The position numbers and the translations under genes are program-made. From CAIKMD01 sp963702925 (GTDB lineage: Bacteria; Pseudomonadota; Alphaproteobacteria; ATCC43930; CGMCC-115725), in assembly GCA_963702925.1 (NCBI GenBank), contig OY969771.1, forward strand, positions 4,030,001-4,094,000: a DNA stretch of 64,000 bases, read 5' to 3'. This document shows positions 45,677 to 54,270 of this stretch, piece after piece. How positions within the stretch are numbered: the stretch's first letter is position 1; the number at the start of each line of letters is the position of its first letter. The notes under the pieces were generated by a model, which searched no databases, had not been told where the DNA came from, and saw only the letters and a program-made list of their open reading frames with translations.

Positions 45677-46066
45677 TCAGGGCAGGAGACGAACGAGAAC
45701 TTGATGCGCCGCAACCCCGGTTTGGTTGGCGGGCGGCGCGTCCGCTTGCTTCTCGAGACTGGCGGCGGGCACGCCTTGATCGGCCAGCGCATGCATGACA
45801 TTGGTCGCGCGCTGATCGGCAAGGGTTGCGTCGCGTGCCGTGCCGCCATCGGCGCGGCCGGCGACGACGATCTTCGACGGGGCGTTCTTGCGCGCCGCGC
45901 CCGCGATCTCAACAATGACTTGCTGGCCCTCGGGCGTGATCTGCGCTTGGTCGGTTTCGAAAAACACCACGAAATCGCGCGGCGCGGCGAGATGCTGCGC
46001 GCAAGCGGCGATGACAAGGAGCAGCGACGCGGCCGCCGCATGCCGCAGAAGCCTTGCCGTCATCAA
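45677..46066 (-). CDS. short OmpA-like lipoprotein with eroded domain
   Basis: The 129-residue product has a lipoprotein-type signal (lipobox IAAC, Cys near 22) and one OmpA-like domain from DFVVFFETDQAQITPEGQQ. It resembles the tail of the tandem OmpA proteins in this window, but the NRRVEI segment with the peptidoglycan-binding Arg is replaced by AHQVLV, so wall binding may be lost. Its start overlaps the stop of the upstream small secreted protein gene (ATGATGA region), suggesting a pair. The first or second ATG may be used. Confidence 0.75.
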   Translation of the reverse strand: MMTARLLRHAAAASLLLVIAACAQHLAAPRDFVVFFETDQAQITPEGQQVIVEIAGAARKNAPSKIVVAGRADGGTARDATLADQRATNVMHALADQGVPAASLEKQADAPPANQTGVAAHQVLVRLLP

Positions 46067-46359
46067 TTGTCGCTTTCGGTCGTGATCGTGCCGTCGGGCA
46101 ACACGACGACGTTTTGCTCGGTATTGTCCTTCGTCGCCTTGACGTGCCAGGTATTGTCACACCCTCTGCGGAAGTCGTGGATGTTCTTGTATCCGGCCTT
46201 GGTCAAAAGCTGTCGGGTCGTGTCGACGGTCGTCTTGTCGAGCTTCTCGTCAGGCTCGCACGCGGCCCAGGCAGGGCTGACGATCTGCGGTGCGAGGCGC
46301 GGCGCAAACATCGCGAGGGCGGCGAGAGAAAAGCAAACGACGATGATGGATTTCTTCAT
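46063..46359 (-). CDS. small secreted protein, PepSY-like
   Basis: From the ATG at 46359 the product has 98 residues with a signal peptide (MKKSIIVVCFSLAALAMF, cleavage near SPAWA). The mature part has two Cys and a motif LTKAGYKNIHDFRR plus LPDGTITTESDN, reminiscent of PepSY domains. Its frame is open further upstream, but MKKS gives a proper signal peptide. It overlaps the OmpA-like lipoprotein gene. Function unknown. Confidence 0.7.
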   Translation of the reverse strand: MKKSIIVVCFSLAALAMFAPRLAPQIVSPAWAACEPDEKLDKTTVDTTRQLLTKAGYKNIHDFRRGCDNTWHVKATKDNTEQNVVVLPDGTITTESDN

Positions 46360-46519
46360 GGTCTTGCTCCGTTTCATGGGCGACGGGCCACTTGGCCGCG
46401 CGGCTGCGGCGTGGCGCAGAGTAACGCGGCGCGGCACGGTCGCCTAGAACGAATTGGTGTGGGGCCGAAGACTGCTGCCAGCGTGGCGGCGGCGTTGCAC
46501 GATCGGAAGAGGAATAAGA

Positions 46520-48025
46520 CTAAGGCTGTGCTGCCGCGATATGGCGGTGGATCACCGCGTTGGCATCGGCATAGACCCGCTCCCAGCCCGGCGTCCGATC
46601 GAGCACAGCAGCCGCGGCCATGCCGGGCTGCAGCAAGGTCCAGCCGATGTGGTAACGCTCGAGCACGCGCGGCAGCGCATCGCCCCGCGCGCCCACCGCA
46701 TCGACATAGGCGTGCATGAAATCGTCGCCATACATATCGATCCTGCCGTCGACGAAAGGCGGGATGCCGGCGAAGACGAGATAGCCGCCAAAATCATAAG
46801 CGTTGAGCACCGGGCCGCTGACGCCCGCTTCCTGCGCGGCGGCGAGCGCCTTGGTCGGCGCAATGCGCTGGTCGTCATGGGTGACGCCATGCCACCAGAC
46901 GGCGGCGGTCGCCAAGGCCAAGACCAGAAACGCCGCCAGGGAAGAATATCGCGCGGACCGATTGTCGGCGGCGGGCGCGGGCGGCGCGGCGCCTTGGCCG
47001 ATGGCGTGGCGGAGCGGCTCGGCCAGGATGACCGGGCCGATTAGCGCCAATAGATCCATGTTGCGGACATGGGCGAGGGCGAGGTGAACCAGCCCCAAAA
47101 GCATGATCAAGCTGAAGGCCGAGAGGCGCATGCGCATGGCGAAGCCGAGCAACATCAACCCGAGAATCCAGATCTCCAAGGGTTGGTAGGCGCCGAAATC
47201 TGCGCCATGCCACTCGCTGACAAAAGAAAGCGAGAAGCTTTGGCTGCTGAGGCGCAAGGCGAAAAGCGGTCCCTCGGCGCCGAAGGGCGTGATGAAGGCG
47301 GCAAGGAGAGAGGCGAGACCGAAAATCGCCCAAGCCTGGGTGGTCTGCCATCGGGCGCGTCCATTCGGCGCCACGATCACCGCCGCGGCGGCGTAGAGGC
47401 CGGTCAGCGCCAGTCCGATGACGAATCCGCCATGGAGATTGGCCCACAAGGTCATCAGCGGCACCAGGAACAGCGAAGGCTGCCGGCGTTCCGTCCGCGC
47501 CCGCTCCAGCGCGATGATCCAGGCCGCGAGGATGGGCAGGGTCAGCGCATGCGGCCGGGCCGACAAATGCGGCAAAGCCAGCAGAAAGCTCGAAATCGCC
47601 GCCAGCAAGGTTGCGGTTAGCGACAGGCCGGAGCGGTCGAGAAACTTGATCAGCAGGAAATAGGTCGCGGCGAAGGCGCCGGCGGCGAGCGCGACGACGC
47701 CGAACCAGCCCAGCGCGCCGTAAGCGGCGGCGAAGATCAACTCCGCGAGCCATTCATGCGCCGTCCAGGGCGCACCCTGAAGGGTGAAGGAAAACGGATC
47801 GGCTGTCGGCACTTTGCCGGCGGCCCAGATCCATTTGCCCGCGGCGATGTGAAAGAACGTGTCGGGATCGTTGAGAAGCGGGCCGCTGCGTACCAGCAAA
47901 AGCGCGTAGACGAACGCCGCAGCCAGCAACGGAATCGCGCCTGTCATGGCCGAGCGGTGCGGTGCGCGCGAAACCGGCTCGGCGGCCCGATTCAGATCGA
48001 ATAATTTCGGTTCCAGCACTGGCAT
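46520..48025 (-). CDS. polytopic membrane protein, GT-C-like, function unknown
   Basis: The 501-residue protein has about ten to twelve hydrophobic helices. Between helices 1 and 2 lies DPDTFFHIAAGKWIWA, and a later loop has LWANLHGGFVIGLA; such Asp/His-bearing periplasmic loops resemble those of GT-C glycosyltransferases using lipid-linked sugars. A C-terminal periplasmic domain (about 390-500) contains NAYDFGGYLVFAG and VDGRIDMYGDDF. A role in surface-glycan transfer is possible but unproved. The start may be the listed ATG or an internal ATG 26 codons on. Confidence 0.75.
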   Translation of the reverse strand: MPVLEPKLFDLNRAAEPVSRAPHRSAMTGAIPLLAAAFVYALLLVRSGPLLNDPDTFFHIAAGKWIWAAGKVPTADPFSFTLQGAPWTAHEWLAELIFAAAYGALGWFGVVALAAGAFAATYFLLIKFLDRSGLSLTATLLAAISSFLLALPHLSARPHALTLPILAAWIIALERARTERRQPSLFLVPLMTLWANLHGGFVIGLALTGLYAAAAVIVAPNGRARWQTTQAWAIFGLASLLAAFITPFGAEGPLFALRLSSQSFSLSFVSEWHGADFGAYQPLEIWILGLMLLGFAMRMRLSAFSLIMLLGLVHLALAHVRNMDLLALIGPVILAEPLRHAIGQGAAPPAPAADNRSARYSSLAAFLVLALATAAVWWHGVTHDDQRIAPTKALAAAQEAGVSGPVLNAYDFGGYLVFAGIPPFVDGRIDMYGDDFMHAYVDAVGARGDALPRVLERYHIGWTLLQPGMAAAAVLDRTPGWERVYADANAVIHRHIAAAQP

Positions 48026-48210
48026 CGCCTGATTCCGCGCGGCGGAGAAGGACTATCGGTCTTCACGGCTTGTCTGAGATTGACCGAACCGGCGGAAAGG
48101 GTGCAATCGCAATCAACCCCCGCCGTCGGACGGCGCGTCTCGATCGGCCATGACCGCGTCGATCCGATCGATGCAATGCGAGGCCATGATCTTATTGTCG
48201 CGGGCCGTGG

Positions 48211-48225
48211 TTAGCGAAGCGTTAA
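48211..48225. promoter_or_regulatory. near-match CtrA motif TTAG-N7-TTAA
   Basis: TTAG CGAAGCG TTAA matches seven of eight consensus bases. It lies in the 254-base gap between the polytopic membrane protein gene (start 48025) and the end of the winged-helix gene. A weak site; the gap otherwise shows nothing recognisable. Confidence 0.35.
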
Positions 48226-48279
48226 CCTAGCCTGTCTCGCGCGACCAGGGCAGATCGTAGAAATACGACCGGACGGCGT

Positions 48280-48846
48280 TTAGGAGCGAAGCGGCGTGGC
48301 GCCCGGCGGCGTCGGGACGGCCGGAGCCGCGGCGGCAACCGGACCGCGGGCCGTTGGGCCGTGCGTTGCGAGCCATTGGCGGCGCCGCGCTTCGGCCATT
48401 TCGTAGACGATCTGGAGCTGCTCGACGATCTCGCGCTCGCCCGATGCCTTGGCGGTGTTGAGCGCGATCAGGATCTTGTCCGACAAGCGGCGGTTGAGAT
48501 CGGGCACTGCCGCCGCATCGATTTCATAGCCGACCCGCGGCTCGGCTTTGATCTTGATGCCGGTCTCGAGCAATTTCTTACGCAGGGAATGGACCGAAAC
48601 CCGGATCGAGACCGCAGCGGTCTCGGGCTCGGACGAGCCATAGACTTGTTGGATCAGCAGCCCGAGCGGCGTGGTGCGCGCGCGATTGTTGAGCAGGACC
48701 TGAAGGATGTCGGCTTCATGGGGCGAGAGGTGGATCGCCTTGCCCTTGAAGTAGACGACATTGTGATTGTAATCGAACTCGAAGTCCTGATGGCTCGGCT
48801 TGTCGGCCACTCGCTGGCGTGCGCTCATTGACGTTTCCGTAACCAT
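48280..48846 (-). CDS. orphan winged-helix (OmpR C-terminal type) regulator
   Basis: The 188-residue protein lacks a receiver domain. Residues about 22-112 form an OmpR-type winged helix (LSPHEADILQVLLNN, then VSIRVSVHSLRKKL as recognition helix and EPRVGYEID as wing). A helical segment (about 115-160) and an Ala/Pro-rich tail follow. It is divergent from the flp-cpa operon, so it is a candidate regulator of pilus genes; that is inferred from position alone. The start could also be an ATG 6 codons in (MSARQRV). Confidence 0.8.
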   Translation of the reverse strand: MVTETSMSARQRVADKPSHQDFEFDYNHNVVYFKGKAIHLSPHEADILQVLLNNRARTTPLGLLIQQVYGSSEPETAAVSIRVSVHSLRKKLLETGIKIKAEPRVGYEIDAAAVPDLNRRLSDKILIALNTAKASGEREIVEQLQIVYEMAEARRRQWLATHGPTARGPVAAAAPAVPTPPGATPLRS

Positions 48847-49006
48847 GTTCGTGCCATATCAATCGCTTCCGGCTTGTCGTTGAGCGCCGATCTAAACATA
48901 CTTCGGGGGATCGGCGAACCTCTAATGGCGCTGCATCGTCTCAAACACCGGTGGCATTTGTGTTAACTGGCGGAAAGAAAAAGAACCGCCGCCGGATTTG
49001 TTGCTC

Positions 49007-49021
49007 CTAACCCCATTTTAA
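49007..49021. promoter_or_regulatory. near-match CtrA motif upstream of flp
   Basis: CTAA CCCCATT TTAA matches seven of eight bases of TTAA-N7-TTAA and lies 65 bases before the flp ATG. CtrA directly activates pilA in Caulobacter, so a site here would fit. The 240-base gap also holds runs of A and AT-rich sequence suited to a promoter. Confidence 0.45.
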
Positions 49022-49086
49022 CATCGCCGCCGTTTACTGTCTTCGTAGCGTGTCAACTGGGAACCCCATTCGGAGGAGCAATTACG

Positions 49087-49248
49087 ATGCTTAAGATGTT
49101 TCGCCGTCTTGTGAAAGACGAGTCTGGTGTCACCGCGATCGAGTACGGTTTGATTGCGTCGCTGATCGCGGTTGCGATCATCGCCACCGTGACGACTCTC
49201 GGCACTAACCTGAATAACACCTTCAACAACGTCGCGTCCAACCTGTAA
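49087..49248 (+). CDS. flp: Flp-type IVb pilin
   Basis: The 53-residue prepilin MLKMFRRLVKDESGVTAIEYG... has the Flp-family processing site and Glu in SGVTAIEYGLIASL, followed by a hydrophobic helix and a short Asn-rich tail. Cleavage before the VTAIEYG-type core by the CpaA peptidase would yield the major subunit of the Tad pilus. A GGAGGAGC ribosome site precedes the ATG. It heads the cpa operon; a stable hairpin follows 57 bases after its stop, which would allow more pilin than machinery to be made. Confidence 0.95.
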   Translation: MLKMFRRLVKDESGVTAIEYGLIASLIAVAIIATVTTLGTNLNNTFNNVASNL

Positions 49249-49304
49249 CGGTTCGGAAGCGGCGGGGTACTCACCCCGACCGACCAACGACAGCTCAACC
49301 GGGT

Positions 49305-49337
49305 GGGGCGTGACCCAGTCAAAAAAAGTCACGCCCC
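49305..49337 (+). terminator. hairpin between flp and cpaA (attenuator-like)
   Basis: GGGGCGTGAC (49305-49314) pairs perfectly with GTCACGCCCC (49328-49337) around a 13-base loop that includes seven As. No T run follows on the plus strand, so it is better read as a partial terminator or as a 3' stabilising structure that favours flp mRNA over downstream genes. Confidence 0.65.
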
Positions 49338-49387
49338 GCACCGGATGGCGCCCTGTCGTCTCGTGACGGTGAGGCGGAGCGTCGATC

Positions 49388-49891
49388 ATGTTTCATGCAT
49401 TGCCCGATCAAGTCACAGTCTTATGTTTTCTGACGCTGGTGGCGTGGGCGGCGTGCAGCGACGCGGTCGAGTTCAAGATCCCCAACGGTGCAAGCGTTGG
49501 GCTCGTCTGCCTCTACCCGATTTACGTCCTCGCTAGCCCTCACCACGTCGAGTGGCTTTGGGCTATCGGGGTCGCCATCGCGGTCTTCATCCCGGGGCTC
49601 ATGTTGTTTGCCTCCGGCGTGGTCGGCGGCGGCGACGTGAAGCTCTTGAGTGCGACCGCGCTCTGGGCCGGACCGACGATGATTCTTCCCATGCTCGTGA
49701 CGATGAGCCTGGCGGGCGGCGTGCTCGCCCTGCTGAGCTGGGGTTCGCATCGTCTCAATCGTTATCGCGCCGCAGCGTGCGGCGACCGATCCTTAACAAC
49801 TGAGGCCTACGCTGCCCAGATCAGCCTTCCTTATGGGGTGGCGATCGCGGCCGGCGCCGGTCTTGTCGGCCTGCGCCTCATGTCAGGCTGA
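49388..49891 (+). CDS. cpaA: prepilin peptidase CpaA/TadV
   Basis: This inner-membrane aspartic protease cleaves the Flp leader. The 167-residue protein has about five helices. The two catalytic Asp are in CSDAVEFKIPN and GGGDVKLL. It lacks the N-terminal methylase domain of PilD, as is usual for TadV. It lies between flp and cpaB, 24 bases before the latter. Confidence 0.93.
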   Translation: MFHALPDQVTVLCFLTLVAWAACSDAVEFKIPNGASVGLVCLYPIYVLASPHHVEWLWAIGVAIAVFIPGLMLFASGVVGGGDVKLLSATALWAGPTMILPMLVTMSLAGGVLALLSWGSHRLNRYRAAACGDRSLTTEAYAAQISLPYGVAIAAGAGLVGLRLMSG

Positions 49892-49915
49892 ACGCGGGAA
49901 AGGCAGAAAGTCGCC

Positions 49916-50851
49916 ATGCGACAGCGCACTGTGATCTTCATCGTCCTCGCCGTGTTCTTCACGGTTGGAACCATCTTCTTGTCGCGCTCTTGGCTCGCAC
50001 GCGAGCACGCTCAAGTCGTGCCGCAGACGGTTGAGAAACAGCCCGGCGTCTCGGTGCTGGTGGCCGCGCACGATCTCGCGACCGGCAGCTTCGTCCGTCC
50101 CGAGGATCTGCGCTGGCAGGCTTGGCCGGAAGGGCAGGTTGCCGACAATTATCTGCTCAAGGACAAGGATGCACCCGAGGCGCTTTCCGGCGCGGTAGTC
50201 AAGCTGCACATCGCCGCCGGCGAGCCGGTGACGAATAACCGCGTGGTGAAGCCCGGCGACCGTGGCTTCCTGGCCGCCGTGCTGAGCCCTGGAATGCGCG
50301 CGATCTCTCTGCCGGTGACGCCGATGTCGGGCGTCTCGGGCCTGGTTTTCCCCGGCGACCATGTCGACGTGATCCTGTCGCATCAGGTCAAGAACCCGAC
50401 GGCCGAAGGCGGCGAGCAGATGGGCTCTGCCAGCGAGACGGTGCTGACCGATATCCGCTTGCTCGCCATCGACCAGTCGACCGCCGATATCGATGGCAAG
50501 CCGATCTTGGCAAAGACCGTCACCTTCGAAGTGACGCCCAAGCAGGTCGAAGCGATCGAGGTGGCGAGCACGCTGGGCAATCTTTATCTCAGCTTGCGCG
50601 GTCTTGCGGGCAGCGACACGCCCGACACAGAGGATCAAGTGAGCGCAGACGGAAGCGCAAGCGTGCGTTCGGTGAGCCATACTTGGGATAGCGATGTCAG
50701 CCCCCTCATCCGTCACGGAGCCAGCGGACTTGCGACCGTGACGATCTTGCGCGGCGACGGCACCGGTTCGACGACCGTGACCGTCCCCGCCGCCAAGGCC
50801 GGCACATCGCCTGCCGGCACCAAGACCACCGCGTTTGTGAGTGCGCCATGA
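49916..50851 (+). CDS. cpaB: Tad pilus assembly protein CpaB/RcpC
   Basis: The 311-residue protein has an N-terminal membrane anchor (about 5-24) followed by an SAF domain (VSVLVAAHDLATGSFVRPEDLRW) and the RcpC/CpaB region (PVTPMSGVSGLVFPGDHVDVIL). It is thought to work in the periplasm with the secretin, possibly contacting peptidoglycan. Its stop overlaps the cpaC start (ATGA). Confidence 0.93.
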   Translation: MRQRTVIFIVLAVFFTVGTIFLSRSWLAREHAQVVPQTVEKQPGVSVLVAAHDLATGSFVRPEDLRWQAWPEGQVADNYLLKDKDAPEALSGAVVKLHIAAGEPVTNNRVVKPGDRGFLAAVLSPGMRAISLPVTPMSGVSGLVFPGDHVDVILSHQVKNPTAEGGEQMGSASETVLTDIRLLAIDQSTADIDGKPILAKTVTFEVTPKQVEAIEVASTLGNLYLSLRGLAGSDTPDTEDQVSADGSASVRSVSHTWDSDVSPLIRHGASGLATVTILRGDGTGSTTVTVPAAKAGTSPAGTKTTAFVSAP

Positions 50852-52275
50852 ACCGCTCCCTTCGGCTTTTCTCCGTCATCGCGGCGCTCTTCGTCGCAAC
50901 CGCGATCGATTTCTCGGCCCGCGCGGCTGAGGAGATCGTCGCGCCGTCGGGTCCCGCGATCCGGCTCGATATCGGCAAGGGCGAGCTCATCCGCCTCGAC
51001 CGCGACGCGGATACGGTGTTCGTCGCCGATCCCGATATCGCCGATGTGCGCGTCAAATCGGCCCGGTTGATCTATATCTTCGGCAAAGCGCCGGGAGAGA
51101 CGTCGCTCTACGCCGTCGACACGGATCAGCACGTCGTCGTCAACAAGCCTGTGGTGGTGAAGCGCGATGTCGCCCGTCTCCAGGCGGCGATCGATCAGGT
51201 GGTCCCCACCGGCGCGGTCGATGTGAAGGCGGTCGACGGTTCGCTCGTGCTCAGCGGCCATGTCAATACGCCGGGCGATGCCGAAGAGGCCGGCCGGCTC
51301 GCGCGCGGCTTCGTCACCGACGACAAGCAGCTGATCAACCACATCGCCATCGACGCGCCCAATCAGGTCAATCTGCGCGTGCGCGTGGTCGAGGTGCAGC
51401 ACAATGTCGTCAAAGAGCTGGGGATCAATTGGGAGGCCTTGGCCAATGTCGGCAGCTTCGTGTTCGGGATCGCCACCGGAAGCCCGGTGATCGACACCGC
51501 AACGAACCAAATTCTGACACGCAATCCCGGCGTTGGCGGTTCGACGGACAGCGGCATTCTCGGGCTGCACACGGCACATGCCAATATCTTGGGCGTCATC
51601 GACGCGCTCGACCAGAACGGGCTCGTGAACATTCTGGCCGAACCGAACCTCACCGCCGCCTCGGGTGAGACGGCGAGCTTCCTGGCCGGCGGCGAATTCC
51701 CGATCCCGGTGCCGCAGACCGCTTCGACCGGCGCGACCACGGTCACGATCACCTACAAGTCCTTCGGTGTCGCGCTTGCCTTCACGCCGGTGATCTTGTC
51801 CGGCGGCCGCATCAGCCTGCGCGTGCGCCCGGAGGTGAGCCAGATCACGGCGACCGGCGCGGTGCAGGTTAACGGATTCTCGATCCCGGCGCTGACCACG
51901 CGCCGCGCCGAGACGACCATCGAGCTCGGCAGCGGCCAGACCTTCGCGATCGGCGGGCTGTTGCAGAACAACATCACGGACACGGTCAACAAGGTCCCGG
52001 GGCTTAACGAGGTGCCGGTTTTGGGAACGCTGTTCCGTTCGACGCAATTCCAGCGCAACGAGACCGAGCTCGTGATTCTCGTCACGCCCTATCTCGTGCG
52101 TCCGGAATCGGATCAGCGCCTTGCCACGCCGCGTGACGGATACACGCCGCCGAACTACGCCGACATGGTCTTGCGCGGCATGAACGAGCGACCCTCTGCG
52201 CCTGCCGGTGGCCAAGCGCCGGCCGGCCCCAACGGCAGTGCCGTGATCGGTCCTGCCGGATTCATCCTGCAATAG
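50848..52275 (+). CDS. cpaC: Tad secretin CpaC/RcpA
   Basis: CpaC forms the outer-membrane ring through which the pilus passes. The 475-residue protein has a signal peptide (about 1-27), an N0/pilus-assembly domain (about 35-110), a BON-like segment (VKAVDGSLVLSGHVNTPGDAEEA) and the secretin core (about 200-440) with VNILAEPNLTAASGETASFLAGGEFPIPVPQ-type sequence (here ASFLAGGEFPIPVPQ) and VPVLGTLFRS. It follows cpaB with a four-base overlap. Confidence 0.95.
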   Translation: MNRSLRLFSVIAALFVATAIDFSARAAEEIVAPSGPAIRLDIGKGELIRLDRDADTVFVADPDIADVRVKSARLIYIFGKAPGETSLYAVDTDQHVVVNKPVVVKRDVARLQAAIDQVVPTGAVDVKAVDGSLVLSGHVNTPGDAEEAGRLARGFVTDDKQLINHIAIDAPNQVNLRVRVVEVQHNVVKELGINWEALANVGSFVFGIATGSPVIDTATNQILTRNPGVGGSTDSGILGLHTAHANILGVIDALDQNGLVNILAEPNLTAASGETASFLAGGEFPIPVPQTASTGATTVTITYKSFGVALAFTPVILSGGRISLRVRPEVSQITATGAVQVNGFSIPALTTRRAETTIELGSGQTFAIGGLLQNNITDTVNKVPGLNEVPVLGTLFRSTQFQRNETELVILVTPYLVRPESDQRLATPRDGYTPPNYADMVLRGMNERPSAPAGGQAPAGPNGSAVIGPAGFILQ

Positions 52276-52285
52276 GTGGCAAAAC

Positions 52286-52990
52286 ATGCGTCCGGACCCC
52301 CGCGATTTCATGATGTATGTGGTGCCGATCCTGCTGGCCGCGATGATGCTTGTCGCCGGTTGCACGCCGGATTCGGCGCGCTGGACGGCGGCTGAGGCGC
52401 CCAAGACGGTGAAGGTCGATTTCGTCGCCATGGCGCACGAAGTTCATTTCGCGCCCGGTGCGACGGCGCTCGCCCCCGCCGAGGCCAAGGCCTTGGCGGA
52501 TTTCCTCGACAAGGTCGCGCTGGCTTATGGCGATCAAGTGACGGTCGATGCCGGGCCGGTGGTCGGCACCGGATCCGCCGACGCGATATCGGCCAAGCGC
52601 ATCGAGGCCGTGACTGTGGCGCTGCGCAAGCTGCGCGTGCGTGCCCAGCCCGCGGCGCGGCCGACGGTTGACGGCGCGCTCGCGCGCGATGGCGTGGTCG
52701 TGACGGTCGGGCGCTATATCGCGACCGGTCCGCGCTGTCCCGATTTCAGCAAACCGGAAGCCGATGACTTCGCGAATACCACGGGAAGCAATTATGGCTG
52801 CGCGACCGCGACCAATCTCGGCTTGATGGTCGCCAATCCCGGCGATCTCGTGCACGGCACGCCGGCCGGCCCTGCGGATGCCGATTTCGGCGCGCGCGGC
52901 GTGCAACGTTATCGCAGCGGTGCGCTCTCGACCTCGCTTACCTCCGAGTTGTCGAAGGGCACTGGTGGATCTTCGGGAGGGGGCAATTGA
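52286..52990 (+). CDS. cpaD: pilus lipoprotein CpaD
   Basis: The 234-residue protein has a lipoprotein signal with lipobox VAGC (Cys near 26) and the CpaD-family pattern: an OmpA-like HFAPGATALAPAEAKALADFL stretch (here HFAPGATALAPAEAK), and CATATNLGLMVANPGDLVHG. It likely assists secretin insertion or stability. A Gly/Ser-rich tail ends it. The stop overlaps the TTG start of cpaE. Confidence 0.92.
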   Translation: MRPDPRDFMMYVVPILLAAMMLVAGCTPDSARWTAAEAPKTVKVDFVAMAHEVHFAPGATALAPAEAKALADFLDKVALAYGDQVTVDAGPVVGTGSADAISAKRIEAVTVALRKLRVRAQPAARPTVDGALARDGVVVTVGRYIATGPRCPDFSKPEADDFANTTGSNYGCATATNLGLMVANPGDLVHGTPAGPADADFGARGVQRYRSGALSTSLTSELSKGTGGSSGGGN

Positions 52991-54267
52991 CCGCGATGAA
53001 CCTGTTGCCGATCAATCTTTCGGTCAGCGGAGGCGGGTCTTCCGGCGCGCTTGCCGCATTCATTCACGACGAGCAGACGCGGACTGCGCTGATGGCGGCG
53101 CTCGGCGGCGACTGGCCGGCGGCGACCGTCAATGTCGGCGGCGTCACCGAAGCGGTCGTTAATCTCGCCGCCGATCCGTCAGCGCGCACCTTGATCGTCG
53201 ATTTCAGCATGTGCCCCGACATGTTCAAGGCGCTCGATCGCCTGGCCGAGGTTTGCACGCCAGGCACGATGGTGATCGCGCTTGGCGAGATGAACGACGT
53301 CGGGCTCTATCGTCGTCTCCGCGCTGCCGGGATCGCCGATTATCTCGTGAAACCGGTGACCAGCGAAACCTTCGGTCATGCCTTGCTCGCGGCGTCGCAG
53401 CCGCCGGTTGCGATCGGCAACGAGAAGAGCGGGCGTCCCAAAGGCGATGTCGTGACCGTCATTGGCGCGCGCGGCGGCGTCGGCGCGACCACCGTTGCGA
53501 CCACCTTGGCGTGGCTCTTCGCCGAAGAAGCGCAGCGCCGGACCATGCTGATCGATCTCGATGTCCGTTGGGGAACCACCGGGCTCGCGCTCGACGTCGA
53601 AACCAGTCACGGCTTGTGCGAGGTGCTTGCCAATCCGGAACGGATCGACAGCCTGTTCGTCTCGAGCGCGGCCGCGCGGGTTAGCGATCGGCTGAGCTTG
53701 CTCGCGTCCGAGGAATCGCTCGACGCCAGCGCCGAAGCACGCCCTGGCGCGCTCGAGCTATTGCTGAAAGAAGCGCGCCGCGATTCCGAGCGCATCGTGC
53801 TCGACCTGCCGCGGCTCAACGCGGATTTGGTCCGACGCTCGTTCGCCGAATCCGGCACGGTCGTCGTCGTCACCGATTTCTCCCTCGCCGGCCTGCGCGA
53901 CGCAGGCCGACTTGTCGCGCTGGCGAAGGAAGCGGCGCCAGCGGCGAAATGCCTCGTCGTCGGCAATCGCGTGGGGGCCAACAAGAAAAGCGAATTGCCG
54001 CATTCCGAGGTGCAAAAAGCACTGAAGATGCCGCTCGCCGCCGTCATTCCCGAAGACCGCATTGCGGTGATGCAGGCGCTCAACGCCGGGAAGCCCTTGC
54101 CCAAAGCGGCACCGTCGAGCAAGGCGGTCGCGGCGTTGCGCGCGCTGGCGGGTTCGTTCGACAAGAGCGCGCCGCAACAGGCTGGATTGTTGGGGCGCTT
54201 CTTTGCGCGCAAGCCCTCCGCCTCCGGCGAACCGGGCGGAAAGAATTCGCTCGCAACGGCTGGCTAG
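52987..54267 (+). CDS. cpaE: TadZ/CpaE ParA-like localisation ATPase
   Basis: CpaE places the Tad machine in the cell. The 426-residue protein has an N-terminal atypical receiver-like domain (about 30-130, with a pseudo-receiver LVKPVTSETFG) and a ParA/MinD-type ATPase with deviant Walker A GARGGVGATTVA near residue 160 and LIDLDVRWGTTGLALD. The start TTG overlaps the cpaD stop (TTGA) and has a GGAGG site 5 bases upstream; an in-frame ATG three codons on is the alternative. Confidence 0.92.
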   Translation: MTAMNLLPINLSVSGGGSSGALAAFIHDEQTRTALMAALGGDWPAATVNVGGVTEAVVNLAADPSARTLIVDFSMCPDMFKALDRLAEVCTPGTMVIALGEMNDVGLYRRLRAAGIADYLVKPVTSETFGHALLAASQPPVAIGNEKSGRPKGDVVTVIGARGGVGATTVATTLAWLFAEEAQRRTMLIDLDVRWGTTGLALDVETSHGLCEVLANPERIDSLFVSSAAARVSDRLSLLASEESLDASAEARPGALELLLKEARRDSERIVLDLPRLNADLVRRSFAESGTVVVVTDFSLAGLRDAGRLVALAKEAAPAAKCLVVGNRVGANKKSELPHSEVQKALKMPLAAVIPEDRIAVMQALNAGKPLPKAAPSSKAVAALRALAGSFDKSAPQQAGLLGRFFARKPSASGEPGGKNSLATAG

Positions 54268-54270
54268 GCC

